NCBI GenBank assembly: GCA_934667175.1 | Contig: CAKULN010000008.1 | Location: 23,651 to 87,650 of the forward strand | Direction of reading: 5' to 3' | DNA from: an uncultured Bacteroidales bacterium | GTDB taxonomy: Bacteria > Bacteroidota > Bacteroidia > Bacteroidales > UBA932 | DNA length: 64,000 nt | Shown here: in pieces, positions 55,158 through 63,746 of the stretch | Position numbering within the stretch: the stretch's first letter is position 1 | How the letters are laid out: every line of letters begins with the position of its first letter | Program-made: the position numbers and the translations under genes | Notes under the pieces: model-generated | Databases searched by the model: none | What the model saw: only the letters and a program-made list of their open reading frames with translations | What the model was told of the DNA's origin: nothing

Positions 55158-56141
55158 CTATTTGAAATCCAGTATCTTTTCTTCCTTATATTCACATACC
55201 CATTTCCCTCCGTGCCAAGGCTCGCAGCACTCGCTCGGGCAGTTGTGCCAGCATCCGCAGAAATTACAGACCCAGGCGGTTCTGCTTTTGGTCCGGATGA
55301 TTTTTTCTACTGGTAATTTTCTGGCTGAGAAATAGTTCCGTTGCTCCTGCGGTGTCGATCCAGCGGGCGGGAGCATCACCTCTAAAGCCTTGTTCAGTTC
55401 CTCTTTGATCTTTGAATATTCAGCCCTCAGCTCAGCCTTGCTTTTCGGCCGCTGCTTTACAACCGGTCCCTGAGCCTGTCGAATGCCCGGTCCCTGAGCT
55501 TGTCGTATTGCCGGTCCCTGAGCTTGTCGAAGGGCCGGTGCTTTGACCGCTTTGACCGCTTCGACAGGCTCAGCGACCTCAGCGACCCCAGCGACCCCAG
55601 CGACCTCAGCGACCGGCCTTTCCTGCCGCCTCAGCGTAGTCTTCTCCAGCAGCTCCTTCAGCCGCAACACATCTTCCGGCAACTCAATCTCCTTGTTGTC
55701 TGATTCCGGAACATCTTGTCCCCCAGCGTCAATCATCGCCAGCAACTCAGCTGCCTTAACCGCCAGATCAGCCGCCTTGAGGAACTGAGGATCCTTTTGC
55801 GCCCTCTCCAACTCCTTCTTCGCCGCAAGCGTCAAAGGCTCGTTGCATTTCCGGCAGAATCCGCCGGCGTTTCTCGCCCCGCATTTCGGGCAGACAATCC
55901 CGCTCCTGCTCATCCCGCATTCCGGACACTCATCCTCTCCACGAGGAATGTCCGCTCCGCAGAACGTGCACCAATCGACAAGCGAATGACCGCAGGACGG
56001 GCACCATTCCCAACTTTTCTTCACCGGTTGTCCGCAATAAGGACACCCAGTGTCATCGGATGATGCGCGGATCTCCTTCACCTGATCCAGAATGCTTTCC
56101 TTGTACAGTTCTTTTTGCCTGAGTTGGGGTTCCATATTCAT
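55158..56141 (-). CDS. Triple zinc-ribbon protein with repeat-encoded linker and Cys-rich C-terminus
   Basis: 327 residues. Three zinc ribbons lie in residues 33-99 (CxxC pairs at 33/36, 47/50, 58/61, 72/75, 84/87 and 96/99). A helical middle region follows. Residues about 175-226 are low-complexity, with three RQAQGP units encoded by palindromic repeats. The C-terminus has CNFCGCWHNC and a CEPWHGGKWVC element that may bind another metal. No enzymatic motif is visible, so it may be an adaptor. It is the first gene of the kinase cluster and lies 5 bp after the secreted EEP gene. Confidence 0.85.
   Translation of the reverse strand: MNMEPQLRQKELYKESILDQVKEIRASSDDTGCPYCGQPVKKSWEWCPSCGHSLVDWCTFCGADIPRGEDECPECGMSRSGIVCPKCGARNAGGFCRKCNEPLTLAAKKELERAQKDPQFLKAADLAVKAAELLAMIDAGGQDVPESDNKEIELPEDVLRLKELLEKTTLRRQERPVAEVAGVAGVAEVAEPVEAVKAVKAPALRQAQGPAIRQAQGPGIRQAQGPVVKQRPKSKAELRAEYSKIKEELNKALEVMLPPAGSTPQEQRNYFSARKLPVEKIIRTKSRTAWVCNFCGCWHNCPSECCEPWHGGKWVCEYKEEKILDFK
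55462..55617. repeat. Palindromic repeat array inside the zinc-ribbon gene
   Basis: Three units of GGTCCCTGAGC(C/T)TGTCG in a row (from 55464), then a reverse CTTCGACAGGCTCAGCGACC copy and four CAGCGACC(T/C) units. On the minus strand it reads as AEPVEA, VKAVKAP and three RQAQGP units, so the frame is kept throughout. Confidence 0.92.
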
Positions 56142-56146
56142 GAATA

Positions 56147-57022
56147 TTAGTCTTTCGGAAGTTTGATGACAAACTCCGAGATCACCGGGTAGTGGTCGGA
56201 AATGTACTTAACGCCGAATTTCGGCTCGTCAATCACGTTGAAAGTCCGCGCTTCAGTGTTGCGGTAGAAAAGATGGTCGATGCTTGCAGGCTTTCCTTCT
56301 TTGCGCCCGAAGTTATTGAAGGAAGGAGTCTTGTCGGCTTTCTTCACTGTGCCGGCAGCTTCCTGGAGGTACGAACCGAGAGGCTTGAGGGACTTGTCCC
56401 CACTTTGGGCATTGAAGTCACCTGTCAAGAAGACGACGGCATCGCTGCCGGCTATCTCCTTGATTTTTTCCACAATCAGGTCAGAACTTTCCTGACGTGA
56501 TTTCTCCCCGATGTTGTCAAAATGAGTGTTGAAAAGGAATATGATCTGTCCGGATTTCCTGAAACGGAGTTTGACCCAATTGGCCGTTCTGACATATTCA
56601 GCGTCCCAGCCCTTTTTCTCGGGAGTCTGATCCTCGTTGAGCCAGAACGAGCCATAATCAAGAAGTTCCAGCCTGTCCGCACGGAAGAGAATCGGGTTGA
56701 ACCCGGCCTCGGCCTCTTCATTGATTGTGCCAGGCTTGGTACTGCCGTCAATCATTATGTATTTAGGCAGTTCTTTCATTATGAAAGATTTCTGCCCGAT
56801 CGTAGCCTCTTGGAGTCCCAGAATGTCGGGGGAGTATTTTCTGATGGCCTTGACGCATCCGTCCTTGCGGCTTTCCCAGTTTTGTTCCCCTGTGTCCGTG
56901 GACAACTGGATCCGTATGTTGAACGACATCACGCTGGCCTTCTCGCTCTTGGCCTTCGCATTGATTCCAGACAGGGTCAGAACCATTACGACCGCTGTCA
57001 CCAACAAAAATATTCTTCTCAT
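56147..57022 (-). CDS. Secreted endonuclease/exonuclease/phosphatase-family hydrolase
   Basis: 291 residues. A signal peptide (MRRIFLLVTAVVMVLTLSGINA) directs export. EEP-superfamily blocks: VMSFNIR, ILGLQEATIGQ (metal Glu), FNTHFDN, LTGDFNAQSGD and a closing SDHYPVISE with the catalytic His. The family cleaves phosphodiesters in nucleic acids, phospholipids or inositol phosphates. In gut Bacteroidota, exported members often belong to glycan or nucleic-acid use. It lies 68 bp after the GH97 gene and 5 bp before the zinc-ribbon gene, so it could be co-transcribed with either. Confidence 0.9.
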   Translation of the reverse strand: MRRIFLLVTAVVMVLTLSGINAKAKSEKASVMSFNIRIQLSTDTGEQNWESRKDGCVKAIRKYSPDILGLQEATIGQKSFIMKELPKYIMIDGSTKPGTINEEAEAGFNPILFRADRLELLDYGSFWLNEDQTPEKKGWDAEYVRTANWVKLRFRKSGQIIFLFNTHFDNIGEKSRQESSDLIVEKIKEIAGSDAVVFLTGDFNAQSGDKSLKPLGSYLQEAAGTVKKADKTPSFNNFGRKEGKPASIDHLFYRNTEARTFNVIDEPKFGVKYISDHYPVISEFVIKLPKD

Positions 57023-57090
57023 AAACCAAAAACCTTTTTTTGCAAGCGTTAAAATATGTCGCCACGGTGGCGAGAATATTTTGGTGTCGC

Positions 57091-59088
57091 TTAGCGGGTG
57101 ATTCTTGCCACCCAGCCTCCGCCGGGAGCCATGTGGATTTTAACCATCCCGTCCGCCGGGATTTGAGCGGAAGTTTTCTTGTAGTCTCTGGCCGCCCTGT
57201 CGGCGTTAATTCCGTCCTGGAAGACGGTCATATTCCCGCCTCCGATGAAATTCAGGTTAAGGGTAAGGTCCCGCGCGTCCCAGTTGGTCAGCGCTCCGAC
57301 GTACCAAGTGTCCCCGCTCCGGCGGGCGACGGCGACATATTCACCGATCTCTCCGCAAACCGGAACTGTCTCGTCCCAGACAGTAGGGAAGTCCGCGATG
57401 AACTCCGTGCACTCAGGCTCGCCCATGTAATTGGAAGGGGAGTCGCAGAGCATTGTGAGCGGCGCCTCGAAGATGGCATATTCAGCAAGTTGGCGGCATC
57501 GGGTGCCCTGACTCATCGCCTCCGATCCGACAGGGTGGTAGTTCTTCTTTATGGCGTTTCGCATCGCCCCTTGGGTGTAGTCCATCGGTCCGGCCACCAT
57601 TCTGACGAAAGGGATCGTCACATCGTAGGTCACCTCATCATAGCCCTCCGGGCTCCATTTCAGCTGCTCCAGTCCGGCGACACCCTCAAAGTTAAGCACA
57701 TTCGGGTAGGTCCTTTGGATTCCGGATGGCTTATAAACTCCGTGGAAATCAATCAGTAAGTGATTCTCGGCGGCAATCCTCGCCATCCTCTCGCAGAACT
57801 CCACGGCCTGTTGGTCGTCCCTGTTGATGAAGTCGATCTTGAAGCCCTTGAAGCCCATCCGCGCATAGTGGCTCATCGCCTTCTCAGGATTCTTGACGAT
57901 GCTGTTGTAGCTGGCCCAGAGGATGATGCCGACATCCTTGCCGTTCGCGTAGGTCACGAGTTCCTCCAGATTGATGTCGGGGTTGATCAGGAAGAGGTTC
58001 GCCTTGGCTCTCTGTGCCCAGCCCTCGTCCATGATGATGTACTCGATGCCGTGCGCGGCCGCGAAGTCGATGTAATATTTATAGGTCTCCGTGTTGATCC
58101 CGGCACGGAAATCCACACCGTACAGATTCCAGTCATTCCACCAGTCCCAGGCCACCTTGCCCGGCTTCACCCAGCTCCAGTCCTTGCTCTCGTCAGCCGG
58201 AGTTGCAAGCTGCCAGACCAAATCCATGTCCATCAATGACTTGGCGTCTTGAGTGATTCCGATGACTTTCCACGGGAATTTCTGTCCGGCCTCGACCTTG
58301 GCGATGTAGTCGGCGTAGTCCATGTCTTGGTACACATATACCCCGTTAGGCCGCAGCCCGATCGGGTAAGGCGCGCGGACGCTCTTCAGCTCCTTGCCTC
58401 CCTTACCGTTCAGGAACATTCCAGGATAGCCGAGCAAGTCGGACTCGGTGATGACGAGCTTCACCCCGTCGGTCGCGTCCACCGTCATCGGAAGGAACGC
58501 CAGCATCGCAGGGTCCATTTGTGACAGATGAATATGCTCGTACGTGTTTTCGAACGAGTTTACGAACTGCTGCTTGAACGTCTTCCCTTCAGCATCCTTG
58601 ACGTAAGGCACCCATGCGGTCCAGTCCTCGGCGAAATTGAATTCGGTAATCTCGTCAGTCACGGTGAATTCCCCGGACTTGGCAGTTGAGACGAACCTGT
58701 AGGCCACCCCGTTGTCAAATGCCCTGAACTCCACATTGTAGCCCTTGAACTCCAGTGTCAGGAAATTGTAAACGTCATCCACTGTGGCCTTCTTGTAGTT
58801 TATCGCCGGGATTCCCTTGACATCGTGCGACCCTCTTCTGACCCTGCGGACCTTGTCCGATGTTCCTCCGAACATTGTTCCGTCATCGAAAGCCATGGAA
58901 ATCCTGGAAGGTGCCAGAAGCGCTGTTCCGTCACGGCTGACTGAATATCTAAGCCCATCCTCTGCTGAGACTTCCGTTACAATCCTCCCGTCCGGAGAGG
59001 AAAGCGACCAGGTGTTCCGCGCCCCGAAGGCCGCCAAAGGCATGCAAATGATTATCGCCGCCGCTGAATAGAATTGTTTCAGTGTCAT
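57091..59088 (-). CDS. GH97-family glycoside hydrolase
   Basis: 665 residues from the ATG at 59086-59088; a longer frame to 59187 lacks a signal peptide. A signal peptide (about 1-22) precedes an N-terminal beta-sandwich. The TIM barrel has WDWWNDWNLYGVDFRAGINT, YIIMDEGWAQRA, GFKIDFINRDDQ, LLIDFHGVYKPSG and RTYPNVLNFEGV. GH97 includes inverting alpha-glucosidases (SusB) and retaining alpha-galactosidases. The Asp in KIDFINRDD fits the retaining type, suggesting alpha-galactosidase, with low certainty. It is periplasmic, and divergent from the DUF234-type ATPase gene. Confidence 0.93.
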   Translation of the reverse strand: MTLKQFYSAAAIIICMPLAAFGARNTWSLSSPDGRIVTEVSAEDGLRYSVSRDGTALLAPSRISMAFDDGTMFGGTSDKVRRVRRGSHDVKGIPAINYKKATVDDVYNFLTLEFKGYNVEFRAFDNGVAYRFVSTAKSGEFTVTDEITEFNFAEDWTAWVPYVKDAEGKTFKQQFVNSFENTYEHIHLSQMDPAMLAFLPMTVDATDGVKLVITESDLLGYPGMFLNGKGGKELKSVRAPYPIGLRPNGVYVYQDMDYADYIAKVEAGQKFPWKVIGITQDAKSLMDMDLVWQLATPADESKDWSWVKPGKVAWDWWNDWNLYGVDFRAGINTETYKYYIDFAAAHGIEYIIMDEGWAQRAKANLFLINPDINLEELVTYANGKDVGIILWASYNSIVKNPEKAMSHYARMGFKGFKIDFINRDDQQAVEFCERMARIAAENHLLIDFHGVYKPSGIQRTYPNVLNFEGVAGLEQLKWSPEGYDEVTYDVTIPFVRMVAGPMDYTQGAMRNAIKKNYHPVGSEAMSQGTRCRQLAEYAIFEAPLTMLCDSPSNYMGEPECTEFIADFPTVWDETVPVCGEIGEYVAVARRSGDTWYVGALTNWDARDLTLNLNFIGGGNMTVFQDGINADRAARDYKKTSAQIPADGMVKIHMAPGGGWVARITR

Positions 59089-59329
59089 ATTCCTGTCAAT
59101 ATGTATTGAATTTGTAAATATAAGCATTCTTCCGCAATAATTACTTACTTTATCCGCCAGGGCAGAGTCAAAAAGCAAGTGCAACATTACAACATAAATT
59201 TGAATCTTCCGCCTGACAATACACCTGAAACTGCCAACGAGAACTTATCGTTCCTTTTTTGCCGATCTCCTGTAGCCGTCATCCGGAACTGTCTAATGGG
59301 GTTTCATTGCGGTTTTCTTGTTTATACCC

Positions 59330-59426
59330 TTGCGACAACTATGAAAATTTAACACTTGTCGCAAAACAATAAAATTTATTCTTGTGCGGTAACTCATTTT
59401 TTTTTACCTTTGTCGCAAAGCAATAA
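59330..59426. promoter_or_regulatory. Three TTGTCGCAA sites before the ATPase gene
   Basis: TTGCGACAA (59330-59338, inverted) and TTGTCGCAA at 59356-59364 and 59410-59418. The last two extend to a 17-base match, TTGTCGCAAARCAATAA, 54 bp apart. The final copy overlaps the -7 box and touches the ATG. This resembles an operator set for autoregulation. The rest of the 59089-59425 gap has no supported gene. Confidence 0.6.
59405..59412 (+). promoter_or_regulatory. Candidate -7 box of the ATPase gene
   Basis: TACCTTTG fits TAnnTTTG, ends 13 bp before the ATG at 59426 and overlaps the last TTGTCGCAA site. Confidence 0.6.
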
Positions 59427-60865
59427 TGAATATGTCGAATGAGATCATAGGACGGGAATTGGAAATCAGACTGCTTGAAGAATGCTATCAATCAAGTAAG
59501 GCTGAATTGGTTGCGGTTTACGGCAGAAGGAGGGTCGGGAAGACCTATCTTGTAAAGAGCCTTTTTTATGACAGGTTTGATTTCTTTGTAACGGGGCAAT
59601 ACGAAGGCAAGCTCCGGGACGAACTATATTTGTGGAACCGGAAACTGGTTGAATCTTCCGGAAACTTCTACCCGTTGCCGCGTGATTGGAATGAGGCGTT
59701 TGAACAGCTGAAGCACTACATCACCACGATTCAGAAGAAAAGAGTAGTGATATTCATTGATGAAATGCCGTGGCTGGACACTCCTAAGTCTAAATTTGTC
59801 AGGGCTTTTGAATATTTTTGGAATGATTGGGCCTCCTCGCGGAATGAGCTTATGGTGATTATCTGCGGTTCTGCGACGACATGGATGAATGACAATGTCA
59901 TTTCCCAGAAAGGCGGACTTCACAATCGTGTCACCCGGAAAATAAAGTTGTCTCAGTTCAATCTCCACGAGACTTCTCTTTTCCTTGCCAAGAAAGGCAT
60001 CAAGTGGACAAACCACCAGATCGCGGAGTGCTATATGATTCTGGGAGGCACCCCGTATTACCTTGATCTGCTTCGCAAAGGTTATAGTCTGCCACAGAAT
60101 GTCGATTTCTTGTTTTTCTGGAACAATGCGGAACTGGATGGTGAATATGATGTCCTGTTGAAATCCTTGTTCAAGGACTCACAGACATACCGGCGTGTGA
60201 TTGAACTTCTTGCTAAGCGCTCCAAGGGTATGACAAGAAAGGAGATGTGCGATGAACTGAAATTTTCCGATGGCGGGGCGTTCACAGCCATTCTCGATAA
60301 TTTGAGGAATTGCGATTTCATCAGGTCATATTCAGCGTTCGGAAAGAAAGACAGGGACACGATGTACCAGCTTGGTGATATGTTCATCCTCTTCTATCTC
60401 AAGTTTGTCAAGAATAGTGGCGGCAAAGACGAGGCTTTTTGGTCGAATTCAATTGATGACCCGGCGAGACGGGTTTGGTCAGGATATGCCTTTGAGCAGC
60501 TCTGTCTCAGTCATATTCCCCAAATCAAAGAAGCCTTGGGCATCCGTGGCATTCTCAGCAATGTCTGCTCCTGGTACAAGAAGGGAAACAGCGCAAAGGG
60601 CATAAAAGGGCATCAGATAGACATCTTGATAGAACGCCGGGATCAGGTGATAAATGTCTGCGAGGCAAAATTTTCCAACAGGCCATACGTCGTGACCGGA
60701 AAATATCTTCAAGAGATGTTTGAACGGATGGAGGATTTCCGTGACACAGTGAAGACCAACGCTGCCCTTCATCTCACAATGATAGCGTCAGCCGGACTTG
60801 CCACTAATGAATATTCCGGTGAAATCCAGAGCGTTGTGACGCTTGATGATCTTTTTAAGAACTGA
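59426..60865 (+). CDS. AAA+ ATPase of the archaeal-ATPase/DUF234 family
   Basis: 479 residues (ATG 1 or 3). Walker A AVYGRRRVGKTYLVKSL (near 30-46), Walker B VVIFIDEMPWLD and the sensor block VIICGSATTWM. A winged-helix segment (about 255-310) follows. The C-terminal DUF234 domain has FEQLCLSHI, HQIDILIE and CEAKFS, matching the E-D-ExK layout of PD-(D/E)XK nuclease folds. Its function is unknown, although many Bacteroidales carry several copies. It has a dedicated promoter with three operator-like sites, so it may repress itself. Confidence 0.9.
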   Translation: MNMSNEIIGRELEIRLLEECYQSSKAELVAVYGRRRVGKTYLVKSLFYDRFDFFVTGQYEGKLRDELYLWNRKLVESSGNFYPLPRDWNEAFEQLKHYITTIQKKRVVIFIDEMPWLDTPKSKFVRAFEYFWNDWASSRNELMVIICGSATTWMNDNVISQKGGLHNRVTRKIKLSQFNLHETSLFLAKKGIKWTNHQIAECYMILGGTPYYLDLLRKGYSLPQNVDFLFFWNNAELDGEYDVLLKSLFKDSQTYRRVIELLAKRSKGMTRKEMCDELKFSDGGAFTAILDNLRNCDFIRSYSAFGKKDRDTMYQLGDMFILFYLKFVKNSGGKDEAFWSNSIDDPARRVWSGYAFEQLCLSHIPQIKEALGIRGILSNVCSWYKKGNSAKGIKGHQIDILIERRDQVINVCEAKFSNRPYVVTGKYLQEMFERMEDFRDTVKTNAALHLTMIASAGLATNEYSGEIQSVVTLDDLFKN

Positions 60866-61066
60866 TTGCTACTCCGCTGAGGTTTGCGTTGATTATGCCC
60901 AGAGCGGTGTCGGCGGCTACGACAGTTGGGGGCCAGACAGGATAACGACAGATGTCTTTGGAACGGCTAGGACAATTCGTTCCGCTTCGCGGTTGTGCCG
61001 GGTAAGGCAATGAGTGCCGAGAAACCTATGCGTTATGATTTTTAGGCGATTTTCGACTAATTGTAA

Positions 61067-61074
61067 TATCTTTG
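61067..61074 (+). promoter_or_regulatory. Candidate -7 box of the GH109-type gene
   Basis: TATCTTTG fits TAnnTTTG and ends 26 bp before the ATG at 61101. No clear TTTG lies upstream. Confidence 0.55.
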
Positions 61075-61100
61075 CAGAAGAAAAATATTAACACTAAGTA

Positions 61101-62492
61101 ATGATGAAAATCAGAAATTTGTTTGCCGTTCTATCGCTTGTTCTGGCGGTATCTTGTGTCACTTCAAAAGAGGAAGGTCCGATCAAGGTCGAGACTCCGG
61201 CACGTCCTGCAGGCCAGGAGAATGTCCTTGGGCTTACTGTCCCTGCGATGGACACAGTACGGGTCGGATTTGTCGGCATCGGAATGCGCGGCTCGGGAGC
61301 CGTGGAGCGTTACACTTATGTCCCGGGAGTGAAGATCACCGCCCTCTGTGATGTCGAGGCGGACAGAGTGGAGAAGGCCCAGAAGACATTGGAGGACAGA
61401 GGATTCCCTAAGGCGGCAGGATATTCTGGAAGCACCGAGGCATATAAGGAGCTTTGCGACCGTGATGACATAGACCTTGTGTACATCTGCACAGACTGGA
61501 AGCACCACGTTCCGATCGCTCTTTACGCTATGGAGCATGGCAAGAATGTCGCTGTCGAGGTTCCCGCCGCCGCCACTCTGGAGGACATCTGGGCTCTTGT
61601 GAACATGTCCGAGAAGACCCGCAAGCACTGTATGATGCTTGAGAACTGCTGCTATGATTTCTATGAGATGACCGTCCTGACTATGGCTCAGAAGGGTCTG
61701 TTCGGCGAGATTATCCATGGAGAGGGATCCTACCATCACAATCTGGATCCGTTCTGGGATGCCTACTGGAGCAACTGGCGACTTGATTTCAACAAGGCCA
61801 CCAAGGGTGATGTCTATTCCACTCACGGACTCGGTCCGGTCTGCCAGGTCATGAATATTCATCGTGGAGACCGCTTCAAGACTCTCGTGGCGATGGAGAC
61901 CAAGACGGTAAACGGCCCTAAACACGTCGAGGCCAAGACCGGGGAGAAATGCGATGATTTCCAGAACGGTGACCTTACAATGACGATGATCTCCACGGAG
62001 AAGGGCAAGACCATCCTTGTGGAGCACGATGTGATGACCCCGCGCCCTTACAGCCGTATGTACCAGATTGTCGGCAGCGACGGCTACGCCGGTAAATATC
62101 CAACCCGGCAGATTTGTCTGCGTGACAATGCCGCCGAAGGTGCTTCCACGGATTTCCAGAATCTTGGCCGCGAGGTTGTCTATTCAGGAGACAGGCTGAA
62201 AGCCCTGATGGAAGAGAACCGGAATCCTATCCTGACTCCTGAGCTTGAAGCTCTTGCGAAGCAGGTCGGTGGCCACGGCGGAATGGACTTCATCATGGAC
62301 TACCGTCTGATCTACTGCCTCAGGAACGGCCTTCCTCTCGACATGGATGTCTATGACATGGCCGAATGGTGCTGCCTCACCGAGCTCGGAAGGATCTCGA
62401 TGGAGCACGGCAACGCCCCGGTCGAAGTTCCGGACTTCACCCGTGGCGCATGGGACCAGATCAAAGGCTTCTCCTACGCCTTCGCCAAATAA
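61101..62492 (+). CDS. Gfo/Idh/MocA-family GH109-like lipoprotein
   Basis: 463 residues. The N-terminus has a lipobox AVSC (Cys19). The NAD-binding Rossmann domain has VGFVGIGMRGSGAVERY and ALCDVEADRVEKA, and KHHVPIALYAMEHGKNVAVEVP is the family's EKP-like region. The C-terminal domain has YHHNLDPFWDAYW and VYSTHGLGPVCQ. GH109 enzymes are NAD-dependent alpha-N-acetylgalactosaminidases that use an oxidation-elimination route. A lipoprotein location with bound NAD+ is typical of gut Bacteroidota. The gene is a single unit ending in a terminator-like element. Confidence 0.9.
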   Translation: MMKIRNLFAVLSLVLAVSCVTSKEEGPIKVETPARPAGQENVLGLTVPAMDTVRVGFVGIGMRGSGAVERYTYVPGVKITALCDVEADRVEKAQKTLEDRGFPKAAGYSGSTEAYKELCDRDDIDLVYICTDWKHHVPIALYAMEHGKNVAVEVPAAATLEDIWALVNMSEKTRKHCMMLENCCYDFYEMTVLTMAQKGLFGEIIHGEGSYHHNLDPFWDAYWSNWRLDFNKATKGDVYSTHGLGPVCQVMNIHRGDRFKTLVAMETKTVNGPKHVEAKTGEKCDDFQNGDLTMTMISTEKGKTILVEHDVMTPRPYSRMYQIVGSDGYAGKYPTRQICLRDNAAEGASTDFQNLGREVVYSGDRLKALMEENRNPILTPELEALAKQVGGHGGMDFIMDYRLIYCLRNGLPLDMDVYDMAEWCCLTELGRISMEHGNAPVEVPDFTRGAWDQIKGFSYAFAK

Positions 62493-62501
62493 GATTACTG
62501 T

Positions 62502-62607
62502 GGCGGATAACTGATTGTTTGTCAGTATAATAAGTAATGACCTTGGGCTTAATTCAGCTCAAGGTCATTGCTTTTGTCGTTGATTGTTAAGGCTTTATCC
62601 GCCACGC
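62502..62607. repeat. Terminator-like element of the GTGGCGG family, copy 3
   Basis: Begins 9 bp after the stop codon of the GH109-like gene with GTGGCGGATAACTGATTG and ends with TTATCCGCCAC. Inside, AATGACCTTG (62536-62545) and CAAGGTCATT (62560-62569) form a stem followed by GCTTTT. It shares ATTGCTTTTGTCGTTGATT with copy 2. It ends just before the minus-strand guanylyltransferase stop, so it may terminate both convergent genes. Confidence 0.82.
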
Positions 62608-62611
62608 TGAA

Positions 62612-63709
62612 TTAGCGGAAGTCTTCGTACTCGGGCATTCCGAGGCTTGAGATGAAGTCCTTGAACTGTTTGTCATCCTTTGGGCAGACCAGAAGGACAT
62701 CACCGGTGTCTACCACTATATAGTCTTTGAGGCCTTTGATGGCATAGAGCTTTTTCTTGTCGCCGCAGACCAACATGCTGTTCTCGTTGCCCTCGCCAAG
62801 AATCTTGTCCGTGAACACGACGTTTCCGTCTTTTGTCTTGTGTCCTATGTTCTTGAAAAGGGATGCCCAACTGTCTATGTCTGACCAACCGAAGTCTCCA
62901 CAGTAGAGCCATGCTCGGTCGGTCTTCTCCATCACACCGTAGTCAATCGAAACTTTCGGGCAGTCTGAATATGCCTTTTCAAGGAATAGTTGTTCCTTGT
63001 CGCTTCCCAAAGCGTCTTCCCAACCGGCGAACAGTGACGTGACATCGGGGATATATTTCTCCATTTCCTCCTTGATCACAGAAGCCTTCCATGCGAATAT
63101 TCCTGAATTCCAGTAAAACTCTCCTGTCTTGCAGAACACTTCGGCAAGAGCCTTGTCAGGTTTTTCGGTGAATGTCTTCACTTTCAGAGGAGAGTCCGGG
63201 CCGGCTGCTTCCTTGTTTCCTAAGGCCTGGATGTAGCCGTAACTTGTGTCAGGTTCTGTAGGATGGATTCCTATTGTCATAAGGACCGGTTTGCTTTCGG
63301 CATATTCCATTACCTTAAGCATGGAGGTCTTGAAATTGTACTCATCTGAGATGATGTGGTCCGCCGGGGTGGCGATGATGGTCGCGTCAGGGTCCCGCTT
63401 TAGGATGCTGTAGGTCGCGAAGGCTATGCACGGGGCGGTGTTGCGGGCGTATGGCTCCAGAAGGAGGTTGCTCTCGGGAAGCTCAGGAATCTGGGCGTGG
63501 ACGAGGTAGGAGAACCTGGCCAGAGTGACCACGAATATGTTCTTTGATGGAACTATCTCTGAAAAACGCTCGTAAGTGCTTCTTATGAAGGATTTTCCGG
63601 TTCCTGATATGTCCAGGAACTGTTTTGGTTTCGATTCTCTGCTTATCGGCCAGAAACGGTTCGCGGTGCCTCCGGCCATGATTACGCAGTAGTGGTTATT
63701 GTTGTTCAT
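62612..63709 (-). CDS. manC: Mannose-1-phosphate guanylyltransferase
   Basis: 365 residues, without the extra C-terminal isomerase domain of the longer enzymes. The pyrophosphorylase signature is VIMAGGTANRFWPISRESKPKQFL, with a later TPADHIISDEY, EKPDKALAEVF and YWNSGIFAWK. It makes GDP-mannose from mannose-1-phosphate and GTP, for surface glycans and GDP-fucose. The Bacteroidota gene often follows an SprT-like metalloprotease gene. The partial frame at the right edge sits at that position, but it is too short to assign. Confidence 0.95.
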   Translation of the reverse strand: MNNNNHYCVIMAGGTANRFWPISRESKPKQFLDISGTGKSFIRSTYERFSEIVPSKNIFVVTLARFSYLVHAQIPELPESNLLLEPYARNTAPCIAFATYSILKRDPDATIIATPADHIISDEYNFKTSMLKVMEYAESKPVLMTIGIHPTEPDTSYGYIQALGNKEAAGPDSPLKVKTFTEKPDKALAEVFCKTGEFYWNSGIFAWKASVIKEEMEKYIPDVTSLFAGWEDALGSDKEQLFLEKAYSDCPKVSIDYGVMEKTDRAWLYCGDFGWSDIDSWASLFKNIGHKTKDGNVVFTDKILGEGNENSMLVCGDKKKLYAIKGLKDYIVVDTGDVLLVCPKDDKQFKDFISSLGMPEYEDFR

Positions 63710-63746
63710 TGTATCTTGATGCTTAGCAATATGTTTCTAAATCGTA

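Noticed and set aside
43359-56141. A type VI secretion locus as explanation for the kinase/FHA/PP2C set
   Set aside because: No Tss structural genes (sheath, ClpV, Hcp or VgrG) are present. The AAA+ protein is of the CbxX type, not ClpV.
61164-62027. A 287-codon frame antisense to the GH109-like gene
   Set aside because: It lies within a clearly coding gene and shows no protein features.
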